From Cristatella mucedo (lineage: Eukaryota > Bryozoa > Phylactolaemata > Cristatellidae): DNA of 64,000 nt. This document shows, one piece after another, positions 55,850 through 64,000 of this stretch. The notes under the pieces are model-generated. The model saw only the letters and a program-made list of their open reading frames with translations. It did no database searches and was not told the origin of the DNA. The first letter of the stretch is position 1; every line of letters starts with the position of its first letter. Position numbers and translations under genes: made by a program. Where the stretch lies: NCBI GenBank assembly GCA_009760855.2, contig WPIO01000026.1:2121501-2185500 (forward strand), in the 5' to 3' direction.

Positions 55850-56170
55850 ATTTTCTGATTTTTTTTAATGTCAAGTCAGGGTATTTTTTGACGTCTGGCA
55901 TGTTTGAGCCACAGGCTTTGGAAATTAGCTAATTGTAAGGTCTCCAATGGGCTTTATGCTGGTTCGAGACACAACTAAACGACTTAATTACACGAGTGGC
56001 TGCTACGACGCCGAGACTTTAAGAGAAGTTTTTGTAATTGTGGTGAGGATCATGACAATGAAGGCACCGAAAGTGAGTGACAAAATCTTGAGTTAGATAA
56101 GTCATTTTGATGCGCAGCCATGAAAAATCGGTGAAAAGTCATGTAACATGAGAACAGTATCAGTTTTGTT
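55850..56170 (-). mobile_element. LINE family A, decayed internal fragment
   Basis: 3' UTR/ORF-end sequence in the usual order (AAGTCAGGGTATTTTTTGAC, CACAGGCTTTGG, AAGGTCTCCAA, GTTCGAGACACAACTAAACG). Confidence 0.65.
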
Positions 56171-56819
56171 CGGTCATTCGTGCTTGACCGGAGTTTCTCT
56201 CTAGACCTGAGTCACACAGTTGAGTGGTGGAATGGGCATCGTATGTTAGCATTTGTACGCTACGTCTAGTGCTGGACAGCCATGGCTGTATATCTCGGTT
56301 GAATGTGCTGCTCAATACAATAAACATTGACTTATTACACCAAGGTATGGGAGCTCTTCATTGACGCTGCGGTCTGTTACCTTTAGCGCACATGTTTTCG
56401 ATCAAATGACATTAGAACAGACGCCGATACAATGCCTTTGCAATAACACGGCGGCCATCTTCGTAGACCTAGGTCTGTCTCCCACAAGCGGACGACTAGA
56501 GCATCTCCGAGAATGCCAAATACAGCAAGACGACAAAGTATGCACGCGTCGTGAAAAACATCGCACATGAGCCGAGAATTGCAGGTGCCAATCGGCGTGA
56601 GTACGCTTGGATGGATGGTCACTCTCAAGAGATGAGCGCTTTCTTGACGTGTCTCGTGTGCAGCAAAGCTACCGGAAGTGCCTCCGAAAGCTCACACTGC
56701 CGGTCAATTCTTAGTTTGCCTAAACGTGGACGGTACCGCCAGCCATTTCCACTTTCTCGGGCATGAGTTATACTCTTTACTCTTACACCATGTACACGGT
56801 TTCCTAATTTCAAAAATGC

Positions 56820-57251
56820 AAAGCTAAAACTAGAACCTCGAAATTTACTGCATTAGTAAAGGTATCGTTCTTGAGATCATCGAGATTGCAGCACAATGCA
56901 TTTGAAACATCCCGCCTCGACTTCTGAAATTCGCTGCCTGCTAGTCTACCAGCCACTGCAACTAGATGCTTATAATTTGTGCAATAATCTACAGCTAGGC
57001 TATTCTTTCCTGAGCGTCGCAGTTGCCACATCGAACCACTTCTTGCCAATCTGCACTGGCTCTCAGTCAAGCAGTGCATCAACTTTAAGATTCTGTCGCT
57101 CACTTTTACGTTGCTTTATTCTTTGCTCCTGCCTACCTATAGGATCTACTCTTCCACCAGGCAATGCATCATACCATTCACTTTTCCGATTATAATCGTC
57201 TAGCTACATCTCATAAGAAACTCTTATCCTTGGCGACCGTGCCTTTATTTG
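56820..57251 (+). mobile_element. LINE family A, left part, split by a SINE
   Basis: RT thumb remnants (ETSRLDF-like, CHIEPLLANLHWLSVKQC-like) with frameshifts; resumes at about 57429. Confidence 0.75.
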
Positions 57252-57440
57252 TGAGCCGTAATGGCACACTAGGTAAGGCGGTTGCTTTCATGACCTCGGT
57301 CCCGAGGTCGTGGGTTCGTTTCCTGTGGTGGGCGATCCTTTATTGCCACCGCAAGCGGTGGTGATAGCCATAAGGGCTCTTATGTCGCTCTACAAAAAGA
57401 GGCTGTTTAAGCAGCTAAGATTCTTTTTTATGTTGTATGC
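57252..57440 (+). mobile_element. SINE S1 inserted in LINE family A, fullest copy
   Basis: GTGAGCCGTAATGGCACACT, box A CTAGGTAAGG, box B GTGGGTTCGTTTCCTGTGG, body TTTATTGCCACCGCAAGCGG, end AGAGGCTGTTTAAGCAGCTA. Flanks TATTTGT and TATGTTGT look like a worn target duplication. Confidence 0.8.
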
Positions 57441-57775
57441 TCTCAAAGCTTAAAACTCATTTCCGACTGGCGTCATGACTCAGCCTTACTTGTCATATAC
57501 AAAAGCTTTAGCCCACCTATTTATTTCAATATTTAGTGGGTTCATGTGATTCTTCATTTGCATGCATATCCTAGTTGACGCCGTGCACGCTACCAATAGC
57601 CATAATGACATTCTGATCTTAAGCATGTGCTGCTAGCCATGTTATGCTTGTTGACATTGAGCATTCTACAGCTAACCATTAACTTGCACTTATTTTGCAG
57701 TTTATGTAGAGTGCCTAGAAAGAGATTGAGTTATTTGTATGGTGACATGCAAATGTAATTTAATCATTATTAGCT
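57441..57775 (+). mobile_element. LINE family A, right part with decayed 3' end
   Basis: Continues the split copy: end of ORF, 3' UTR, AGAGTGCCTAGAAAGAGATT and a worn tail. Confidence 0.75.
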
Positions 57776-58218
57776 TGATCAATCCTGCCGAGCGTCATTA
57801 GCTCATTAAAGTTACAAGTTGCTGCGGTTTTAGCTACATTTTAAGATGATTGCCGGTTAGCCGCAACATTTTTGTTTGATATTTTTAAATTTTGCTCCTG
57901 ATACAGAGATACCTTGACTTCTTACAGCAGTCTGATAGGCACACTGTTATGACAGCCTGCAATGGCCGGACCTTTTCATTGACTGCAAGTGTCCCAACTT
58001 ACGAGTTTTTGGAGATATGAGCTTTCTTTCGGCCGGTGTTATGCTTTTAGTTAAGTGCTAAAATTAGGATTACGTGGCAGCTTTAGATACCCTACCGCTA
58101 ATTGGCAGAGCGAACGTCACAGTGAACGCTGAAAGATCCGCCTTGCATCCTGTGCAAAACTTGTCCACTTGAAACGAATTTGCTCTCATGTATACGAGTG
58201 CGAGTGGGTGTGTCAGCG
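57776..58218. other. spacer without recognised feature
   Basis: No repeat family or exon identified. Confidence 0.45.
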
Positions 58219-58371
58219 ATGCAAGCAAGAGGGTGGAGGGAGGAACTGGGCGTGGTTACGCAGGCCAGTAAGGTTACGGCAGCGAAAGACGTTCCGTTGC
58301 AAGACGCTGCCCGACGACTCGAGTGTGACGTCAAGCGCAGGCCTGGTGGTTCACTGGTGTTCATTGGACAG
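58219..58371 (+). CDS. candidate first exon of an unidentified gene
   Basis: 51 codons from ATG to CAG|GTTTGT, phase 0, in a locally GC- and CpG-rich patch: MQARGWREELGVV, VPLQDAARRLECDVKRRPGG, SLVFIGQ. A perfect TGACGTCA lies inside at 58326..58333. No partner exon or family found; the opposite strand is also open, so this is tentative. Confidence 0.3.
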
Positions 58372-59860
58372 GTTTGTATAAAAAAGCCTGCAGGTGAAAG
58401 TGGGGATAGCGTGACGGAAAATGCAAACACTTGGCATAGAGAATTCAGGTATTAATTTCCTCCTTTCCCCCTCAAACTCCGTCAGCATCTTCAAGTGGTC
58501 TGTTCTCCAAGTTAATGCTGTAACTTGTAATTATTAAAACCCGTTTATTGCAGTACATTCTAATTTATTATGCTTTTAAATAATATTCGTTATTTCTAAG
58601 AACCTTTTTTAATTTTTTTAAACATTTGACAAAATCGCTGTGTTTTCTTGTGGCTCCGGAACGAATTATCTGCGTTTCCATTCATTTAAATGGGGAAAAA
58701 TTATTTTGATGTGCAAGTAATTTGAGTTACGAGCTCCGTCACGGAACGAATTAAAATCTTAAGCCTTGAGCTGCATTGACAAACCTCTGCCTCCTCGGTG
58801 TTTATACGCTCAAAGCTACTGCGATGAAGTGCTGCTGTAAGAGACTGAGTTTTCATATTTTTCCTGACTTTCTCTTTCTAGTGGACATCAGAGAGTCCAT
58901 CCATAAGGTGACAGCATCCTCACTAGACGTTACAATTTGAAGTATAAATACCGGCAGAGCAAGCAGCCATGTGAGCCTTTAAGCACAAACTACGGCTATG
59001 AATATTCGCTTTCATCCAGCGCATGTAAAATCCCCGTGTTTCAGGTACAATACTCCAATGTAGTCACAAGGTGTTAGACTTGCACAAGAAGACTCCCATA
59101 GGTACACGAAAGTTATCCAGAACTTCCAATACTAGTTGTAACACGTGCCCAATAGATTTTTACTCACTAATGTAATGTGTCCACAAAAAAGAGCTCATAA
59201 CGGAGCTAGTCCTGGCTGACGCCTTTAAACTACCATCGAAGCCCGGAACCTAGGGAGAGCGTCTACAGATCCATAGGTTTGGCGCTAGCCTGCCCAGAGA
59301 TGCCAACGGTGTCGATGCGTGGTAGCAATGCAGAGCACATATATCATAATACGAAGAGTCCATGCCTGTAGCGTGGACCTGCTTTATTCTAAAGCCGTGG
59401 AGGCTCCAGATGTCTAGCTCCAGAAATAGCAAATCGCAACGCCTAAGAGGTTCAGATTACCGCCGTCACTCCCTCGATCCAGGTGCAGAATAAAGCTCCA
59501 GGCTGGCTCAAATCTAAGTGCACAACCACCTGCTTCTTCCATATCAGACTTCTAAGTAGTCAATGGCAAGGTCCGGCCATTGCAGGCTACGATAACAGCG
59601 TGCCTATCCGACGGTCGCTATCTGCCGCCCATGTATCGGCAGTGCAGCGTCTCTGTGTTTCGGGGCCGGATCGAGGATTTCCCCCTATAGCAGGTTCAAC
59701 ATACTGCAGCGGAGGCGGAGCAAGCAACTCAGTGATTGCTCTCTTGTACTCTTTGGCCAGAGACGCCGTTCGGCTGGCGGATCGTCTAGGCATGTCTCTT
59801 CGTCGGCCCCATTGTACATAGGTCGAATTCGGTAATGCTGAAAGTCAAGATGCATGCATC
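58372..59860. other. spacer without recognised gene
   Basis: Open frames at 59483..59821 (+) and 59587..59793 (-) are shadows of each other with no clear motif. Confidence 0.4.
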
Positions 59861-60530
59861 GAACAGATTTCTATGCCTTTAAAGATCAGGGCACCATGCT
59901 CAATCCAGTTCTTTTCACGGTTTATACTCTCCCTCTTGCCGATGTGATTGCCATGCTCAATCTAGGCTTCCACTTCTATGCGGGTAAAACTCAGTTCTAC
60001 CTTTGCTTTGATCCCTCCCAGTTTTCAAGCACCTCGAATTCGCTCAACTCCCTTGCTGCACGTATTGATGAAATCGTAACATGGATGGCAGCAAATTTTC
60101 TTAAATTGAATGATGATAGAACTAACTTACTAGTTATTAGCAAACCAAGTGTGATTCAGAAATGGGAAAGGCTAATGCTCAAAATTGGCTCTACCACTAT
60201 GTTTCCTGTTGAATCTGCACGAAATCAAGGTTTTATGTTCCGAATGAACCTTCCATTAGACGACCACACCAATTCCACAATCAAGTCTGCCTACTTTCAG
60301 CTAGATAGCATTGCTAAAATTTGGCCTTGTTCAGATGGGGATACCATAACGTTGCTAAAATGTGGCCCTGTTTAGACAGGGATAACACATCTAAATTAGT
60401 CCGTGCATTTGTGACATTCAATCTTGATTTGCCAGTGCACTCAGGCACTTAAAGCTGGTGCACAACTTGGCAGCTAGGCTTGTCTGTCGCGAGCCTAACT
60501 GTGGCCACATCGCACCATATCTCGCCGACT
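59861..60530 (+). mobile_element. LINE family A, RT fragment with damaged active site
   Basis: Frame 59854..60375 covers [56 protein letters not shown] and SAYFQLDSIAKI. The YADD box has become YAGK, so the enzyme would be dead. The end of the thumb follows with shifts; there is no 3' UTR. Confidence 0.85.
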
Positions 60531-60908
60531 ATAGACGGCGACAGCTACTTTACTGTTGTTACCAATGGCGACACAAAAATTGCTAGCCGACAGGAAGCGA
60601 TCAGACGCAAATTCTATTTCTGAATGCACGGAGCAGTAGTAGTAGTACTCGCTATTCATTCGGAATCGGAAGCACTTTTCTGTTTCGGATGTTGCCCGAG
60701 AGCAAACTACTGGGCTTCGCAATTAAGCCTTCGACCGGCGGCAGTTCGCCCTTCCCTACCTCGCTTGAGCCATCTCAAATCGATTCAAATGAGCTCGGCT
60801 TCGCACAGCTGGCTCGTCGTATTTCCTATCAAAAAAACCCCAGTCGCAAGAATAGGTACAGGCGCCCATTACCGTGGGCACCTGCAAGCCGCCACTGAAG
60901 GAGCCGCT

Positions 60909-61058
60909 ATGTGGGCAGCGTGCCTGACGGCTGCATTGGTGGCACTCTTGAGCTCCAGGCCGTCGCTGTGCACAGAATTTGAGTTCTCTGCAGTCGGAGC
61001 GTTCAGGGCTTCGTTGGCTGCAACTGCAGCCCGGGCTGTGGTGAGAGCTGTCAACCTG
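60909..61058 (+). CDS. secreted PAN/Apple-like protein, exon 1 (signal peptide)
   Basis: 50 codons from ATG at 60909: MWAACLTAALVALLSSRPSL CT..., a clear signal peptide with cleavage likely near residue 21. Donor CTG|GTAGGT, phase 0; an alternative GTG|GTGAGA donor lies 18 bp earlier, also phase 0. Joined in frame to the cysteine-rich exon at 61220. Confidence 0.6.
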
Positions 61059-61219
61059 GTAGGTAGCCTCGAGACCAGATTGTGTCGTTAGCCGATAGCG
61101 GCTGCCGTCATATCCGTTAAAAAGCGAGTGGACTAGTGTAGGCTGATTTAAATGGCCTCTCCATCTGCTGTCGCAGCAGCCAAATCATTTTGTCTCGCTT
61201 CGTTTACGTTGCTTTGCAG

Positions 61220-61358
61220 GGCCACTGCTGCACTATATGCACTGCCAGCAGTTCTTGCGATGCCGTCAACTACGTGGCATCATCAGGTTCCTGTGAGTTG
61301 GTTGCAGGGAAAGGACTCACATGGGTCGCCGATGAGAACACTCTGCTACTACTGAAGG
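61220..61358 (+). CDS. secreted PAN/Apple-like protein, exon 2 (cysteine-rich)
   Basis: 46 codons after acceptor GCTTTGCAG: GHCCTICTASSSCDAVNY, then SSGSCELV. The spacing C-x2-C-x5-C-x4-Y and the later SGSCEL is that of the PAN/Apple fold, a secreted binding domain of proteases and matrix proteins. Donor AAGG|GTAACC, phase 1. Further exons were not found to the right edge, so the gene is incomplete here. Confidence 0.55.
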
Positions 61359-62551
61359 GTAACCTAGACGTTTTAGTGGCGCCTTTTATGTTCACTGCCA
61401 ACTTCGGCATTGCCATTTATATTTGCCTTCCTACGTGAAAGACGTGCGAATGGCGACTGATTCCTTCACGATTCTTACTAGAAAAAACACGTGTTGCAGT
61501 TTAAGATTTTTTTTTATTAACCGGACATTAGGTCACAAGGATTTTCTGATACATGGCTGAGTTTGCCAATTTAATTGCCTAATCAGAAAAAATAATAAAT
61601 CTGAGTAGCTCCACAAGATAACTCATTGCTAGTGCATTAAATAATCCACAAGCGAAGGACCTCAATAGGTTGGTATTAAAATGAAAGTTTTAAGACAGAA
61701 ATACATTGCAAACACAACACGAAATACAATTACAATGGAGCGGTTGCCAAGAGGATTGAGGGTTTTTTGTTAGGCAACCGAGCGACCAGGGTAGGACATG
61801 TGGGCTGTGGGAGCTTAAACACAATTTAATCGGATTGACGGGCACCGCAAGGATTGCTAGACGTGGTGAAGACTTGGATGTGGTTAAGGCAACGATTCAT
61901 GGAGGACGTTAGCATTTTAGATTGTGCATTCGTTGCAAATCTAAATTCTTGAAAAAAGCAGTGCGTGGACCTAGCTACTCTGTGACATTAATTGAGGGAT
62001 TCATGCGACCTGCAATAATTCTTCTCTCCAAGATTAGGGAAAGTCAATGAACTTTTTGAAACCGTCTCATTATTTTCTAAGCTAAAACGTGTGCATCTAA
62101 TCACAAGCAATCTGGGTGAGTGCATGCTTAGCCATTGGCATGAAGAGAAACCTCACCAGAACGTTCCCAAGCTCTGACAGTATCAATTGTGGAGGTGGCT
62201 AAGCTCTTTTATCGAAATTTCTCGATAAAACATACAGTGCTGTACGTAAATACGCACTAAAGTAACGCTTATTCGATGCTAATCTCAGCGTTTAACAGTT
62301 TAAACACAAAAAGGGACAAAATGCGAGCTCGGTGTCTGCTGAAACTCCGCTGGGAACTACGCGATTTTTTCATCCTTCAATGTCAGACGAGAAGTCCAAA
62401 GCAATGCTTTCCCACGCAAGACCGAATATTTCCGGTCGCAATTTCGCTTACACACGACCCACACTTTCTCTATTCATGCTAAGCTGCTAGCTCTGGTACT
62501 GCGCAAATGGGACAAGTGCGACCGGCGCTGGTGCGCTTCAGGATTGCCTGT
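61359..62551. other. presumed intron or spacer, no recognised feature
   Basis: AT-rich, no repeat copy or exon identified. Confidence 0.4.
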
Positions 62552-63013
62552 TCATGTGAATTGTTTGTTCGCGAGCCACTTCCTCATTTGGACTGAGCTA
62601 TCGCTGCTCGGCCGCCCATAAATCGCCATTTCAATTGCCGAGAGTCCTCTGGCGAGATCTTTGACCGCCATCATGAAGCCGACGTTGGGTGATGTTTGCT
62701 TTTGAATTTGTTGCATTGAGATACTCGTGTGGTTGCGTTCGTTGGTGCTAAGAGATCGCCTAACGGTTAGCCTTAACCCAGGCTTAGCCCACCGCCTGGC
62801 CGCATTGCTTGCATTGGTAAAGTCAAAATCTAAGCACCTAATTTGTGCACAATAGTTCATATGGTCATCACTGTAGCTTCCACTCTGGACCGAGTAAATT
62901 GCCAAGTGGGAAGTCCGAAATCGTGCATTCAAGCTTGCTACTAAGGCTGTCAAACACACGAAATCTTCGGTAGCAAATTCTCTGCCGGCTGCTTCGTAGT
63001 TCGTCAACACCAT
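62552..63013 (-). CDS. unidentified open frame, 153 codons
   Basis: ATG at 63013 to stop at 62552 without break: TALVASLNARFRTSHLAIYS, CAQIRCLDFDFTNASNAARR, VGFMMAVKDLARGLSAIEMA. Composition is protein-like and the other strand is not open over the same length. No family recognised; could be an exon or single-exon gene. Confidence 0.35.
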   Translation of the reverse strand: MVLTNYEAAGREFATEDFVCLTALVASLNARFRTSHLAIYSVQSGSYSDDHMNYCAQIRCLDFDFTNASNAARRWAKPGLRLTVRRSLSTNERNHTSISMQQIQKQTSPNVGFMMAVKDLARGLSAIEMAIYGRPSSDSSVQMRKWLANKQFT

Positions 63014-64000
63014 TCTTGTCTATTTATAATGGGGTCCTACGAATTCCTGCTATTAATTGAGATACACTGAAATAAAACTGCTATTTGTAAATTTACATAA
63101 GAAAACTGCAGTTTTGATTATGATTTATTCCGAATGATGATTTGGGTTAACCTATCAACAATTTCATTCAATAGGGCTTTAGAATTCTCACGCCTGTAGT
63201 GACCCAGCAAAGATGGCACCCCCCATATAGTCATACTGTGACTCCGATGCCGTTTCTACGCACCTTTGTGCTTTATATTTCGTATCTCAGAGAACGGTAT
63301 TCCAGGTTTACTGACTAAAGTTTAGCGATTTCGCTTGTGCCTTCTCAGGCTGTGACCTCTGATGGCCAGAGCCAAATAGCAGGAAATCAAAATCATCGCT
63401 GCCCAAAGCCTATTGTGGCAGTGGAAGCTGTGTCGTAGCTTGAATAGGAAGGTAAATACGCTGCCAGGGCGATTGGAGTCCATAACATGATAAAAACTAG
63501 TAAATATGCCCTCAACAATACATGGTAAACCCGGAAGACAGTTTTCTTTGCTGTGGAATTAAAACCTCAGTTGTGTGGACCCATATTGTGGAAATAGGGG
63601 ATGCATCTCAATTCAAATACGTAGAGAGATTGGCTGGCCGGCTGGCCTGGGCCATCGGGGGGGGGGGTGGGGGCCATACCGTGTGAAAAAATCAGGTGCA
63701 ATTGAATGAAATTTGCTTTGTAAACTTTTCTAAAATGGGAAATAACAACCAAAGTCGTATGAAGCTTTTTGTTTAACTTTAAGCTGTTTCACAGTTGAAA
63801 CATACTGAGAGGCTTGCTGACGTGGGCATTAGAGGCCGTAGCAAGAGAATGCAAAAGCACAATCGCATTTCATTTACTTGATATACAAAAAAATGGGTTT
63901 CTATAATGCGGAATTAAAAACCTCAGTCCTTCTTAGCTTTTTAAGATATTGGCAGATATATCACAGCTTCCATGTGTTGAGAGCCTGGCTGTCCTGAACC
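63014..64000. other. right edge, no recognised gene
   Basis: Contains a poly-G run at 63658..63667. No repeat family copy seen. Confidence 0.45.

Noticed and set aside
57252-57340. tRNA gene
   Set aside because: Box A and box B are present, but the same body and tail recur in several copies with insertion flanks, so it is a SINE head.
59587-59793. Ubiquitin-conjugating enzyme-like exon on minus strand
   Set aside because: Only a vague likeness around LAKEYKRAITELLAPPP; no catalytic region or splice context.

Overview
This is animal nuclear DNA, most likely from an invertebrate. Genes are split by GT-AG introns, two conserved animal genes (PICK1 and a DDX21/DDX50-type helicase) can be assembled exon by exon, and much of the window is LINE and tRNA-derived SINE copies of several ages. 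No operons, bacterial ribosome-binding sites or CRISPR arrays are visible. The sequence alone does not let me name a phylum.

The centre of the window is a head-to-head gene pair. PICK1 runs on the minus strand from exon 1 at 22098..22156, across an intron of about 20 kb, to the PDZ exons at 1827..2067 and 1033..1099; its BAR-domain exons lie beyond the left edge. The helicase gene runs on the plus strand in 14 exons from 22596 to 42964 and encodes 679 residues. It has every DEAD-box motif, a GUCT domain and an unusual C-terminal tail of NGF repeats. All its splice phases agree, and one intron is of the GC-AG type. The two start codons are only 439 bp apart, so the genes probably share a bidirectional promoter.

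The PICK1 first intron (2068..22097), the larger helicase introns and most of 45..60 kb are packed with a CR1/L2-like LINE (family A below). Its 3' end is a hairpin followed by (ATT)n. A second LINE (family B) ends in (CATTA)n. Two tRNA-headed SINE families are present; one has a tail resembling the family A 3' end. Several nested insertions with target-site duplications give a relative order of events.

Right of the helicase, 43..64 kb holds mostly repeats, a pseudogene of a multicopy uncharacterised family (FLGN...CNMSLKIHFLHSHLDF type) split by a family B LINE, two exons of a secreted PAN/Apple-like protein at 60909..61358, and several open frames I cannot identify. The best-supported new observations are the divergent PICK1/helicase pair, the GC-AG intron, the NGF-repeat tail, the SINE/LINE tail sharing and the LINE-split pseudogene.
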